From contig NZ_JBFRGU010000002.1 of assembly GCF_052115485.1 (NCBI RefSeq), positions 372,001-436,000 of the forward strand: a DNA stretch of 64,000 nucleotides, read 5' to 3'. The notes under the pieces are model-generated. The model did no database searches and had not been told where the DNA came from. It saw nothing but the letters and a program-made list of their open reading frames with translations. Source of the stretch: Microvirga sp052115485 (GTDB lineage: Bacteria; Pseudomonadota; Alphaproteobacteria; Rhizobiales; Beijerinckiaceae). The position numbers and the translations under genes were made by a program. Shown piece by piece: positions 8,323 to 16,847 of this stretch (within the stretch, counting starts at the first letter, position 1; each line of letters starts with the position of its first letter).

Positions 8323-9015
8323 AGTAAACGTCGCGAAGCGAAGTTTACGCGACATGTCGCGAAAGGTCTCCCGCAACGACGCCTGCTGGTCGGCAGGAGT
8401 GAGGGCAGAAACGATCGAGGCCGTCTTGGTCTCGAAGAAGCCAACCTCGTCGCTACGGATTTCAAGAATTCCGGCATCGAGGATTTCGCCCGCGCGGACT
8501 TCGATGACGTTGGTACCCTTGATTGGAACGGCCTGCCCTGTTTCGTCGGAAAAGAGCGTGGGCTTATCCGCCCCCATCCAGACCTTCTTGTTCGTGTAGT
8601 CGCAGGCAATCGAGGTCACGGCGTACGTGCCGGGCGCAATCGATACAAACCGATCCTTGATCTCCTTGTAAGTCATGTCGTCGACGATGCGTGAAAAGTT
8701 GAACGTCAAAGTGTCTTTGAAGAGTTCGGCCGAGGCCTGCAGTTGGCTCTTGCTGTCAAAGGACATGATATAACCAATATCGACGTAGCGGCTCATATCC
8801 AGTTGCGTTCCTTGGATCCGACGCAAGCGTGCGACTCCATGCGGGCAAGCGCCTCCGTCCTTCCAAATGCGGGCCACGATCAAGGATGGCTCACCTGACC
8901 CGGACGCTTTTGATTTCCGAGGCGGCTCCTTCGCCATGACGCTGGATGGAATGCCCATTCCTGCGAGAACCGCAAAGCCCGCGGCAAGTCCCTGCATCAT
9001 CGTGCGTGAAATCAT
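8305..9015 (-). CDS. Exported protein of unknown function
   Basis: 236 residues with an N-terminal signal peptide (about 1-28, hydrophobic stretch GLAAGFAVLAGMG, ending VMA). The mature part has PSLIVARIWKDGG early on, a beta-rich middle including FVSIAPGTYAVTSIACDYTNKK, and a basic C-terminus. The middle resembles small proteins with an APGTY core that also occur with signal peptides, but no family can be named with confidence. An ATG one codon in (MMQGLAA) is an alternative start. It is convergent with metY and has its own upstream region. Confidence 0.7.
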   Translation of the reverse strand: MISRTMMQGLAAGFAVLAGMGIPSSVMAKEPPRKSKASGSGEPSLIVARIWKDGGACPHGVARLRRIQGTQLDMSRYVDIGYIMSFDSKSQLQASAELFKDTLTFNFSRIVDDMTYKEIKDRFVSIAPGTYAVTSIACDYTNKKVWMGADKPTLFSDETGQAVPIKGTNVIEVRAGEILDAGILEIRSDEVGFFETKTASIVSALTPADQQASLRETFRDMSRKLRFATFTQRAGF

Positions 9016-9130
9016 GATCCCGTCCTCAATTATTCGGCGAGTTGTATCTATGTTTCACTCACAACGATAGGCATCCATTTTCGCTCGCCGAGCGCTAACT
9101 CCAACAGGGCCTTTTGGAAGGGAGCGACCC

Positions 9131-9366
9131 ATGGAAGACCACGTCTACAAGATCGTCGAGCTTGTCGGGACGTCGAGCTTGTCGGGACATCGAAAGAAAG
9201 CATCGAGGGAGCCATTCAGACCGCCATTTCGCGCGCAGGAAAGACCCTGCGGAATTTGAGGTGGTTCGAAGTCGTGCAGACGCGCGGGCACGTGGATGGC
9301 GGCAAGGTGCGCCATTACCAGGTGGTTTTGCGGGCTGGGTTTACGCTCGATGAGGGCGATGACTAG
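9131..9366 (+). pseudogene. Dodecin gene broken by a 17-bp tandem duplication
   Basis: Dodecins are about 70-residue proteins that assemble into hollow dodecamers binding flavin or CoA. The ATG at 9131 starts MEDHVYKIVELVGTS, a typical dodecin N-terminus. The 17-nt block at 9155-9171 is then repeated exactly at 9172-9188. Because 17 is not a multiple of three the frame breaks and stops after 42 codons. Deleting one copy restores a 72-residue protein with the hallmark continuation SKESIEGAIQTAISRA, RWFEVVQTRGHVDGG and HYQVVLRAGFTL, ending at the TAG at 9366. Recent inactivation, phase-variable slippage or an assembly error are all possible. Confidence 0.85.
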
Positions 9367-9480
9367 CGCGATTGCGCTCTTCGCCCAGCGCGTTGAGACG
9401 GATGCGCGTCAAATTTGACGACCATCAAAAAGAGGGCGCCCGCCACGTGGCATAAAGACTTCTCGCAAGAGGAGGATGAT

Positions 9481-9816
9481 ATGCCCCTGTTCATTACCCA
9501 AGGTCGCTTCACGCCGGATGCGGTAAAGGGGATGTTGGCGAACCCCGAAAATCGCGAGGAGGCTGTCGGCCAGTTTTTCGCGAAGTCCGGAGGAAAGCTC
9601 CTGGGCTATTACATGACCTTCGGCGAATACGACTTCCTCGTCGTGTCCGAAGGGCCTTATGAAGACGCGGCAATCTCGGCAATCGTTGCGATAGCCGGTG
9701 GCGGGGTCTCGCATTTGAAGACTACGCTGGCAATGAGTTCCAGCGACATGAAAAACGCTTTCGCCAAGGCAGGGCCTATCGCTGCGAGTTTCAAGGCTGC
9801 CGGCGTCAAGACGTGA
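9481..9816 (+). CDS. GYD domain protein
   Basis: A 111-residue protein of the GYD family (alpha/beta ferredoxin-like fold, named for a Gly-Tyr-Asp motif). It begins MPLFITQGRFTPDAVKGML; the motif occurs in the GYYMTFGEYDFLVVSE region. Function is not established; members often sit in stress-related gene sets. The ATG at 9481 follows AGAGGAGG. The open frame extends upstream to 9415 without conserved sequence. The neighbours (dodecin, host-attachment and DUF5335 genes) are similar small soluble proteins. Confidence 0.85.
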   Translation: MPLFITQGRFTPDAVKGMLANPENREEAVGQFFAKSGGKLLGYYMTFGEYDFLVVSEGPYEDAAISAIVAIAGGGVSHLKTTLAMSSSDMKNAFAKAGPIAASFKAAGVKT

Positions 9817-9872
9817 TCCGCTGCGCGGCCACAAGCTCCGACTTTCGTCGCTGGCGTGTCCTTCTGCTGGGC

Positions 9873-11069
9873 TTACGCGACCTGCCCCGCGCACCAGCCC
9901 GACGACCACGCCCACTGAAAATTGTAGCCCCCGAGCCAGCCGGTGACGTCCACCGCTTCGCCGATGAAGTAGAGACCGGGGACGGCCCTGGCTTCCATGG
10001 TGCGTGAATCGAGATCGCGCGTGTCGACGCCGCCGAGGGTCACTTCCGCCGTGCGGTAGCCCTCAGAACCCGCTGGTTTAAAGCGCCATTGCTTCACAGC
10101 GGCAGCGATGCGCTGCAAGTTCTTGTCGGAAAAATCGGCGAGGTTTTTCAACACGCCCTGTTCTTCCTCGGCGATCATTTGCGCAAGACGCTTCGGCAGG
10201 ATGCCCGCAAGCGCGGTCTGAAGCGCCTGCCGCCCATTTTGCGCCCGCGCCACTCGCAGAGCTTCGAACACGTCTATGCCTCGGGCCATATCGACCGAGA
10301 TTTCGTCGCCCTCGCGCCAATAGGATGAGATTTGGAGGATGGCCGGACCGCTCAAGCCGCGGTGGGTGAACAGCATCGCTTCCTCGAAGCGCGTCTTGCC
10401 TTTTGAGGCCACGGCATCGACAGCGACACCCGCAAGCGGATTCAAGCGTTCGAACGTATTGGGCTCCAGCGTCAGCGGCACGAGCGCCGGGCGTGTTTCG
10501 GTGAGGCGCAGGCCGAATTGCTGCGCAACGTCGTAGCCGAAACCCGTCGCGCCCATCTTGGGGATCGACTTGCCCCCGCTCGCAATGACAAGCGACCGGC
10601 ATCGCGCCGCGCCGTTCGAAAGACGCAATTCGAAGGGCTCACCGTTGCGCTCGATCCGTTCGACCGATGTGCCGAGCCGCAATTCTACACCGTGGCGTTT
10701 CATCTCGCCGACCAGAAGATCAATGATCTGTTTCGCGGAGCCGTCGCAGAAGAGCTGCCCCAAAGTCTTCTCGTGATAGGCGATGCCGTGTTTCTCGATG
10801 AGCGCGATGAAATCGCGCTGCGTATAGCGCCGCAGCGCCGAGATACAGAAGCCTGGATTTTGCGAAAGGTAATTGGCCGGCGCTGCGTGGAGATTAGTGA
10901 AGTTGCACCGCCCTCCTCCGGAAATGCGGATCTTCTCGCCGGGCGCGGAGGCGTGGTCGAGGATCAGCACAGAGCGCCCGCGCTTGCCCGCCTCGATAGC
11001 GCACATCATCCCGGCCGCTCCCGCGCCGACCACCACTACGTCGAAGAGATCCAAGACACGCCTTTCCAA
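9873..11069 (-). CDS. BaiN/YhiN (HI0933) family NAD(P)/FAD-dependent oxidoreductase
   Basis: A 398-residue flavoprotein. The N-terminal FAD motif is VVVVGAGAAGMMCAIEAG (GxGxxG), followed by the family signature GEKIRISGGGRCNFTNLH and the C-terminal FAD-contact block GLYFIGEAVDVTGWLGGYN. The HI0933/BaiN family includes flavoproteins of largely unknown substrate; the bile-acid role of BaiN should not be transferred. It is divergent from the host-attachment family gene, with about 230 bp between them. Confidence 0.9.
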   Translation of the reverse strand: MERRVLDLFDVVVVGAGAAGMMCAIEAGKRGRSVLILDHASAPGEKIRISGGGRCNFTNLHAAPANYLSQNPGFCISALRRYTQRDFIALIEKHGIAYHEKTLGQLFCDGSAKQIIDLLVGEMKRHGVELRLGTSVERIERNGEPFELRLSNGAARCRSLVIASGGKSIPKMGATGFGYDVAQQFGLRLTETRPALVPLTLEPNTFERLNPLAGVAVDAVASKGKTRFEEAMLFTHRGLSGPAILQISSYWREGDEISVDMARGIDVFEALRVARAQNGRQALQTALAGILPKRLAQMIAEEEQGVLKNLADFSDKNLQRIAAAVKQWRFKPAGSEGYRTAEVTLGGVDTRDLDSRTMEARAVPGLYFIGEAVDVTGWLGGYNFQWAWSSGWCAGQVA

Positions 11070-11296
11070 ACGCTACGCTCGAACAAAGCGCGTTATCCGG
11101 CAATGGAGGAAAGGGCAAGGCGGGATGGTGATGCTCGGGACGGCTCCTATTCCCGCGATGCGGAACGCCAAGCCGACGAGGCGGCCATCGCCACCATGCT
11201 CGCGCGTTACGTCGCGCCCTCTTCGTTTTGCCACTCCGAGGAGCCGCCCTACATGACGCCGAGGGTATCGCGCAGAGCGCGCGAAAGCCCCGATCC

Positions 11297-11761
11297 ATGA
11301 TGACGGAGCTTGGCATGCCTCATAGTCGCGCCCGTACCTTGGTCGTGGTTGCCGACGGACGAAAAGCCCTTCTACTTGACGATACGGGCACAGCTCTCCA
11401 GCCTCAGCTGCATCTCAAGCAAAGCCTGCATGCGGCCGACAATCCGTCGACACGGGATCAAGGGACGGACAAGCCCGGACGCTCGTTCCAGAGTGTGGGC
11501 ATGATGCGCAGCGCCATGGAGCAGACGGATTGGCACGAATTGGCCGAGCGCCAATTCGCGCTGGACGTTATCGCCGCAATCAAGTCTCTCCACCAACAGG
11601 AACCCTTTTCAGCTTTGACGCTCGTCGCGCCGCCGCGAACGCTCTCGTATTTCCGGCAGGAAATGCCGGAGCTCCTGAAGAAGCTCGTCAGGTCCGAAAT
11701 CGCCAAGGACCTCACTAAATTGCCGGCGCAGGAAATCGAGCGCCATTTGACGCCGGAATGA
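11297..11761 (+). CDS. Host-attachment family protein (baeRF-like)
   Basis: A protein of about 154 residues matching the host attachment protein family seen in Agrobacterium and relatives. It starts RTLVVVADGRKALLLDDTG (release-factor-1-like N-terminal fold), has the linker DQGTDKPGRSFQSVG, and ends ALTLVAPPRTLSYFRQEMP with a helical tail. Despite the name, a direct role in attachment is weakly supported; the fold is related to eRF1 domain 1. Starts at 11297, 11300 or 11315 are possible. DUF5335 follows 57 bp downstream on the same strand. Confidence 0.82.
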   Translation: MMTELGMPHSRARTLVVVADGRKALLLDDTGTALQPQLHLKQSLHAADNPSTRDQGTDKPGRSFQSVGMMRSAMEQTDWHELAERQFALDVIAAIKSLHQQEPFSALTLVAPPRTLSYFRQEMPELLKKLVRSEIAKDLTKLPAQEIERHLTPE

Positions 11762-11818
11762 GCGTCAACCGCGTTTATTCGTTTTCCTATTCCATGAATT
11801 CAACAAACGGAGGCACAG

Positions 11819-12163
11819 ATGACCATTCTCAAGCTTGATCGCGGCGAATGGGGCGCTTTCTGCGATCGCGTGTCAAAGAGCGTGCGAGGGAAAGTCGCCG
11901 AGGTGCAGCTCGTCTCACCGAAACTCGGCAGCCAGACCGAAGCGCGGTGGTTGCCGTTCATCGGCCTCGTTTACGACCCGAAGAACGACACCATCGAGAT
12001 CGCACTCGAGGGGCTCGACCACATCGTCCGGAATCCGACCGAATTCTATGCGGATGAAAACGCCGGCGGCCTTGCAAACCTCGAAATCATCAACGCTGAC
12101 GGGGTTCGCGAAATTCTTACATTGCGCGATCCGGTCATGCTTCCGCATCGGAGTGTGCTGTAG
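11819..12163 (+). CDS. DUF5335 family protein
   Basis: A 114-residue soluble protein. Its pattern fits DUF5335: RGEWGAFCDRVSK, AEVQLVSPKLGSQ, ARWLPFIGLVYDPKNDTIEIALEG, and a C-terminal LTLRDPVMLP. Function is unknown. ACGGAGGC precedes the ATG. It lies in the small stress-like gene group with dodecin, GYD and the host-attachment family protein, and converges on the ABM gene. Confidence 0.78.
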   Translation: MTILKLDRGEWGAFCDRVSKSVRGKVAEVQLVSPKLGSQTEARWLPFIGLVYDPKNDTIEIALEGLDHIVRNPTEFYADENAGGLANLEIINADGVREILTLRDPVMLPHRSVL

Positions 12164-12171
12164 CCATCCGG

Positions 12172-12474
12172 TCAATGCGGCAGCTTGGCTGCCGGTACTT
12201 CCATTTTCTGGATTTCCGGCGTGTTGGCGAAAAGGTCCGGGGCTTTCTCCATCAGGGCCTTCGCGACCTTGCCAGCCATGTGGGCCTGGCGCCCCGCTTC
12301 ATCATCGAAGACATCGAAAATGCCGAAGGTATTCGGGCTCATCTTCAAGGCGAACCAGGCCTTTGTGCCGGGCTCCTCCTCGACCACGGGAAGACCGCTT
12401 TTGAGAAAGGTTTCGACCTCGGCTTCCTTGCCGGGCTTCGCTTCCAGATGCACGTAAAGTCCGAGCTTGACCAT
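12172..12474 (-). CDS. Antibiotic biosynthesis monooxygenase (ABM) domain protein
   Basis: A 100-residue dimeric ferredoxin-like protein of the ABM family. Seen: LGLYVHLEAKPGKEAEVETFL, EPGTKAWFALKM and NTFGIFDVFDDEAGRQAHMAGK, the usual strand-helix pattern. Members include quinol monooxygenases and heme-degrading enzymes, so the reaction is not assignable. The ATG at 12474 was chosen because TTGGAGGAGGAG lies just upstream; the frame continues 12 more codons without this support. It is probably co-transcribed behind the Gre-like gene. Confidence 0.85.
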   Translation of the reverse strand: MVKLGLYVHLEAKPGKEAEVETFLKSGLPVVEEEPGTKAWFALKMSPNTFGIFDVFDDEAGRQAHMAGKVAKALMEKAPDLFANTPEIQKMEVPAAKLPH

Positions 12475-12525
12475 GTCGTTCTCCTCCTCCAATGCGTGCG
12501 GTTGAGCCAAGGTGGGTGTCGCAGC

Positions 12526-12993
12526 CTACTTGATGGCCACGATCTCGACTTCTGCGTGGCCGGCCTGAGCCACGTCGCCAACGCGCTTTTGCATCAGGGC
12601 CTGAGCCAGTGGCGACACATAGGAAATGGTACCTTTGACTGGATCAGCCTCGTCTTCACCGACGATGCGATACGTCAGCTTCTTTCCGTCGCTCCGATGA
12701 AGAACGACGGTCGAGCCGAAATGAACTTCGTCGTTATTCGCGGGCGGATCGATCTCCTGAGCGGATGCCCGTCGAGCGGTCCAATAGCGCAGATCCCGCG
12801 TGGCATTCGCAAGCGCCGCACTGTCGCCGGTCCGCTGCGCTTCCGCCCGGACCTCCTGCAAACGGTCGAGTTCGGCCTCGATATGGGCAAGCCCTTCGGG
12901 GGTCACGAAATTCGGGTGCGGCGAGAGCGGGCGATCGGGCAAATCCTCGAACGCCTCACCTCCCTCGGATTCTTTGACAAATGCTCTGCTCAT
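12526..12993 (-). CDS. GreA/GreB-family transcription elongation factor-like protein
   Basis: 155 residues. The C-terminal half is a Gre FKBP-like domain (GSTVVLHRSDGKKLTYRIVGEDEADPVKG, YVSPLAQALMQKRVGD). The N-terminal coiled coil is shorter than in GreA (LAHIEAELDRLQEVRAEAQ...), and the tip lacks the usual paired acidic residues: the region reads SAALANATRDLRYWTARRAS. It may therefore bind the RNA polymerase secondary channel without stimulating transcript cleavage; that is inference. It is followed 51 bp later by the ABM gene on the same strand. Confidence 0.82.
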   Translation of the reverse strand: MSRAFVKESEGGEAFEDLPDRPLSPHPNFVTPEGLAHIEAELDRLQEVRAEAQRTGDSAALANATRDLRYWTARRASAQEIDPPANNDEVHFGSTVVLHRSDGKKLTYRIVGEDEADPVKGTISYVSPLAQALMQKRVGDVAQAGHAEVEIVAIK

Positions 12994-13165
12994 GACAAGC
13001 TAAGCGCGAAGAGGGGCGGCAGGTTCCATCAATCGTACATTGCTTTTTCAAGTTCATGGCTCGCCGCGGCATTGGCCTGAAATCGCTCACGCCTAAAGCA
13101 GCCCTTTCGCTAAGTCGCACACCTCCGCTAAGGAAAGAGCGCGTCACACTTTTTCGGATTCCACC

Positions 13166-13807
13166 ATGGATCTCTCGCTCATTGGCTCCGCTGCCCTCGC
13201 CGGGTTCGTCTACGGCATCACGCCGGGGCCTGGGGTTCTCGCCGTTCTCGGCATCGGAGCGGCGAGCGGGCGGCGAGCGGGCGCGGCGTTCCTTATCGGC
13301 CATCTCGCGGGCGACGTGCTGTGGTGCGGTCTGGCTCTGGTCGCCATCATCGGCGTCACCACCATCGGTTCGTTCGTTTTCGATGTGCTCGGTACGGTGA
13401 GTGGGCTCTATCTGTTCTGGCTCGGGTGGCGGGCCGTGCGCGTCAAACGCTCATCCGACGGCAGACTGGAAATTCCCGTGCATCGGCCGCTGCTGCACGG
13501 ATTGACCTTCGGCATAACCAATCCCAAGGCTTATCCGGTGGCGGTCGCGACACTTACCGCGCTTCTCTCCGCGAAAGCCGGGATGCTCACCTGGGGGATG
13601 CTCCCTGCCCTGCTCGTCGCGAGCTGCCTCGGCGGCGTACTCGCCTATGCGATCCTCGTCGCCATCATCGGCGCGAGCGCCGTGCGGCGCACCTATCGCC
13701 GTTATGAAGTGGCGATCACCCGCGCTTCCGGCCTGATGTTCATGGGCTTTGCGCTGAACGCGCTCTATCACGCGGTGCCGGGGCTCTTCGTGCCAAAGCG
13801 CGCCTGA
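13166..13807 (+). CDS. LysE/RhtB family amino acid exporter
   Basis: 213-residue inner membrane protein with about six hydrophobic segments. The family start GITPGPGVLAVLGIGAASGRRAG (PGP motif, then a G-rich turn) and the internal LTFGITNPKAYPVAVATL (NPK motif) identify LysE-type exporters. The exported compound is unknown. The last 40 bp overlap the 3' end of the convergent COX15-like gene, unusual but supported by both open frames. Confidence 0.88.
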   Translation: MDLSLIGSAALAGFVYGITPGPGVLAVLGIGAASGRRAGAAFLIGHLAGDVLWCGLALVAIIGVTTIGSFVFDVLGTVSGLYLFWLGWRAVRVKRSSDGRLEIPVHRPLLHGLTFGITNPKAYPVAVATLTALLSAKAGMLTWGMLPALLVASCLGGVLAYAILVAIIGASAVRRTYRRYEVAITRASGLMFMGFALNALYHAVPGLFVPKRA

Positions 13808-14868
13808 CAGCTATCAGAACTCGCTCGCGCATGCGCGACAGCCATGCCGAGCACGGCCATGGCGAAGACCTGATGCATCAGTCCCGCCCAGAGTGGCACT
13901 ACCAGGAGCAACGTCACGATGCCGAGCGCCATCTGCGCAAACGTCATCCCGGCAAGAGCCGTGGCGCGCCGCGCAGCTTTCGAGCCTCCGGCGGTCCGGC
14001 GCATATGCCATGCATGCCAAAGGGCGAAAGCCACGAGCGCATAAGCGAGAAGCCGGTGATTGAACTGCACCAGCACGACGTTATCGACGAAGTTCTCGAT
14101 CCACGGATGTACGGAGAACAGAGCCGATGCGGGCGGAACGAGGTTCCCGTCCATCAGCGGCCAGGTGTTGTAGGTCAGGCCCGCTTTCGACCCGGCGACG
14201 AGGCCGCCCAATGCGATTTGGAGGAAGACGAGAGCAACGAGAATGCGCGAGGCCCTTCTCGCATCCGCATTCGCGGACCGTTCATTCAATCCGGCCGCGA
14301 CCCAGACGAGACAGGCCAGAATGAAACTCGCGACGGTCAGATGAAGCATCAGCTTGATCGGAGCGACCGCCGTCATGCCGGCTTCCAGCCCTGACGCCAC
14401 CATGATCCAGCCGATGGCGCCCTGGAGACCGCCGAGCGCGCCGATACCGAGAAGCGTGAGGGCGAACTTCCCCTTGATGGTGCCGCGCATCCAGAACCAG
14501 ACCAGCGGCAGGAAGAACACGAATCCGATCAGTCGCCCGAGCTGGCGGTGGCTCCATTCCCACGCATAGATGAACTTGAACTCGGAGAGCGTCATGCCCT
14601 TGTTGACGAGTTCGTATTGCGGGATCTGACGGTATTTCTCGAACTCAGCCATCCAGGCCTGTTCGGAGAGCGGCGGGAAAGCGCCCGTGACAGGCTTCCA
14701 CTCGGTAATGGAGAGGCCGGAGCCGGTCAGGCGCGTCGCGCCGCCGACAGCCACCATGGCGACGACGAGGGCCGCCAGGATGTAGAGCCAGATCCGAACG
14801 GGAGCCATATTCCGCTGGCGGGGAATTATGTCCAGCGCCCTACCCTGATCGACGGCTGCGACAGCCAT
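13768..14868 (-). CDS. ctaA: Heme A synthase (COX15/CtaA, type 2)
   Basis: Converts heme O to heme A for aa3-type cytochrome c oxidase. The 366-residue membrane protein has eight predicted helices. Heme-ligand and loop motifs are visible: GGATRLTGSGLSITEWKPVTG, YAWEWSHRQLGRLIG, KLMLHLTVASF, QFNHRLLAYAL and LWAGLMHQVFAMAVLG, with the four conserved histidines. The start was set at 14868 (MAVAAVDQ); ATG at 14880 is equally possible. The last residues after HARASS run into lysE and are probably dispensable. DUF2842, often beside it, is divergent. Confidence 0.93.
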   Translation of the reverse strand: MAVAAVDQGRALDIIPRQRNMAPVRIWLYILAALVVAMVAVGGATRLTGSGLSITEWKPVTGAFPPLSEQAWMAEFEKYRQIPQYELVNKGMTLSEFKFIYAWEWSHRQLGRLIGFVFFLPLVWFWMRGTIKGKFALTLLGIGALGGLQGAIGWIMVASGLEAGMTAVAPIKLMLHLTVASFILACLVWVAAGLNERSANADARRASRILVALVFLQIALGGLVAGSKAGLTYNTWPLMDGNLVPPASALFSVHPWIENFVDNVVLVQFNHRLLAYALVAFALWHAWHMRRTAGGSKAARRATALAGMTFAQMALGIVTLLLVVPLWAGLMHQVFAMAVLGMAVAHARASSDSCQARFGTKSPGTA

Positions 14869-15000
14869 GCTCAACCTCATTCTCACTTTGGGCTTGAACC
14901 CATGATATGGCCTGTCCCATAGATGCGGAATTGAGACGAAGCAACGACTGCCGGTGACGCATCTCATGATCGGTGGGAAAATTCAGGGTGAAAGTCTTTA

Positions 15001-15210
15001 ATGAGCAAGCGCAATCGCAAGCTGATCGGAACGGTCCTGATGCTGGTCTTCGTCGCCATCTACGCGCCGATTGCCATGGCGCTGGCCGAGAGCCGCATCG
15101 TCGAGGCGCCAAAACTGGTGCAAACGCTGGCTTATATCGTTCTGGGCCTTGCCTGGGTTCTGCCCATCATGCCGCTGATCCGCTGGATGGAAAAGCCGGA
15201 TGAGGTCTGA
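15001..15210 (+). CDS. DUF2842 small membrane protein
   Basis: 69 residues, two hydrophobic helices (LIGTVLMLVFVAIYAPIAMA and TLAYIVLGLAWVLPIMPLI), ending RWMEKPDEV. This size and two-helix layout match DUF2842, an alphaproteobacterial family of unknown function often found near COX15 homologs. A terminator follows 12 bp after the stop. Confidence 0.85.
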   Translation: MSKRNRKLIGTVLMLVFVAIYAPIAMALAESRIVEAPKLVQTLAYIVLGLAWVLPIMPLIRWMEKPDEV

Positions 15211-15221
15211 CGTATTCCAAT

Positions 15222-15252
15222 AAAAAGGCCCGCTCGAAACGCGGGCCTTTTT
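15222..15252. terminator. Bidirectional intrinsic terminator after DUF2842
   Basis: A 12-bp stem (AAAAAGGCCCGC / GCGGGCCTTTTT) with a 7-nt loop, followed by a T-run. It sits between convergent genes and serves both. Confidence 0.9.
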
Positions 15253-15262
15253 TGTATTCGTC

Positions 15263-15634
15263 TCAGCGGCAAACCGTGCGGCGGCGCGGCTGCCAACCCC
15301 AACCGGGGACCCATTCGCTGTAGCGCTCCGAGAAGCAACTCTCCTGCACATAAACGGGTGGCGGGGGCGGCGGCGGATAATAAGCCGGCTCCGGCGGGGG
15401 CGCGTAATAAACAGGCTCCGGCGGCGGGACATAAACCCGCGGCGGCGGGGCGGCATAAACGGGTCCTTGCGAGGCGGCAATCGCTCCGCCGACGGCAAGA
15501 CCACCCAACACGCCAAGCGCTGCTGCAGCCCCGGGCGACAAGCGGTCACGGGCGGCTGCGGGCTCGGCAGCTGCCAAACCACCCACGAGGGCAAGAGCGG
15601 CAATCGCACCGGAAGAGAAACGGAAGATCTTCAT
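15263..15634 (-). CDS. Exported proline/tyrosine-rich small protein
   Basis: 123 residues: signal peptide to about residue 28 (AIAALALVGGLAAAEPAAA), a glycine-zipper-like hydrophobic stretch (AAALGVLGGLAVGGAIAAS), a low-complexity Pro/Tyr tract from about 58 to 93 (repeats like PPPEPVYYAPPPEPAYY), and a C-terminal domain with two cysteines (ESCFSERY and RRRTVCR). The layout resembles envelope proteins of the BA14K/glycine-zipper type in this group, but no function can be assigned. Confidence 0.75.
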   Translation of the reverse strand: MKIFRFSSGAIAALALVGGLAAAEPAAARDRLSPGAAAALGVLGGLAVGGAIAASQGPVYAAPPPRVYVPPPEPVYYAPPPEPAYYPPPPPPPVYVQESCFSERYSEWVPGWGWQPRRRTVCR

Positions 15635-15794
15635 TGATCGTCACCTCAGAATCGACTCAGGGCCACCGGCCAGGAATCTTCGGCGACAGATATACCCGCT
15701 CGAACCTCGCTAAAAGCTGAACGAACCGTGGCAATATCGTGACGTGCCACTTTGTTTCAAAAGAGAGTCAGCAAATCGTAAACGTCGTGCAATC

Positions 15795-16847
15795 TCAATC
15801 GGCCGCTGTCCGCAATGGAACCGACAGCAAAACGCGGATGAGATCCGCCTGCCGATTGGTCTCCGTCTTGCGGAACAGGTTCTTCAGATGGAAAACCACC
15901 GTCGTCTGCGCGACGTCCAATTCCTCCGCGATCTGATCGAGGCGCTTCCCATCGATCAGCATCATGGCCACGCGCGTCTCGGACGGCGTGAGATTGTACA
16001 GACGCACAAGCGTATCCCCCGAAACCTTGGTGCGTTGCTCGGTGTCGATCAACAGCAGCACGACGGCATCGGGTTCGTCATCAGGTGCGAAGCGCTGCCC
16101 CGGCACAAGCGCCAGATACGGCCGACCACCCGACAGGCGAGGAAAGGAGACGATCTCGTCGAGATGTTCCTCATGAAAGGCGCGCGTGACACTCTCGTGC
16201 AACTTCGCGTTCGCCTTCGGAACGGAGCCTCTCAGCTTTCCTTCCTGGACACCCAACCCGTCGTCCTCCGCGAGAATGCGCTCGGCTTCCTTGTTGGTCA
16301 GGCGAACGTTACCTTCCTTGTCCAGCACTGCAACGCCCACAAGAAAGCGGTCGAAGGCAAATGTCGCCTTGTAGAGCGCTTCCATCGCGCGGCCACGCGA
16401 CGAACTCAAAATCTCCTGCCAGGCCTCTTCCGCCTTCTGCACAGCACCGTGTCGCACGCGGGACACTTGTTCCAACCGCGTCGCGACGGTCGCAAGGAGA
16501 ATCTCGTAATCGATAGGCTTGACGAGATAATCGTCCGCGCCCGCCTGTTTGCCGACCAGCACGTCGTTCCGATCGGCCAACGCCGTCAGGAAAATGAAGG
16601 GAACGTCTGCGAGCGCACCGTTCTCGCGCATCACCTTCAACACGTCATAACCGCCGAGACCCGGCATGGTGATGTCGCAAAGCACGAGATCGGGCCGATG
16701 GCGATCGAGAATCGCCAAGGCCTCCTTGCCGTTCGCGGCTTCGAGAACTTCATAATTCGCAGCGACAAGCTCCTCTGCGATGTCGCTTCGAAGATCCTCT
16801 TCGTCTTCGATGCACAAGATCGTGGGCTGAGCATTCATCGTAGCCAT
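15795..16847 (-). CDS. Response regulator with REC, PAS-like and LuxR-type HTH domains
   Basis: 350 residues. Residues 5-125 form a receiver domain (acidic pair in CIEDEEDL, phospho-acceptor Asp58 in LVLCDITMPG, Lys110 in YLVKP). Residues 150-285 look like a PAS-type sensor (LVGVAVLDKEGNVRLTNKEAERIL). Residues 285-345 are a LuxR-type helix-turn-helix (YNLTPSETRVAMMLIDGK, then VVFHLKNLFRKTETN). Its ATG directly follows the kinase TGA with no intervening base, so the two are translationally coupled and are surely partners. Targets are unknown. Confidence 0.9.
   Translation of the reverse strand: MATMNAQPTILCIEDEEDLRSDIAEELVAANYEVLEAANGKEALAILDRHRPDLVLCDITMPGLGGYDVLKVMRENGALADVPFIFLTALADRNDVLVGKQAGADDYLVKPIDYEILLATVATRLEQVSRVRHGAVQKAEEAWQEILSSSRGRAMEALYKATFAFDRFLVGVAVLDKEGNVRLTNKEAERILAEDDGLGVQEGKLRGSVPKANAKLHESVTRAFHEEHLDEIVSFPRLSGGRPYLALVPGQRFAPDDEPDAVVLLLIDTEQRTKVSGDTLVRLYNLTPSETRVAMMLIDGKRLDQIAEELDVAQTTVVFHLKNLFRKTETNRQADLIRVLLSVPLRTAAD

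Noticed and set aside
11103..11300. A 65-codon plus-strand frame ending over the start of the host-attachment family gene
   Set aside because: The ATGA-type overlap is suggestive and the region otherwise has no gene, but the translation is charged and low in structure and matches nothing I recognise.
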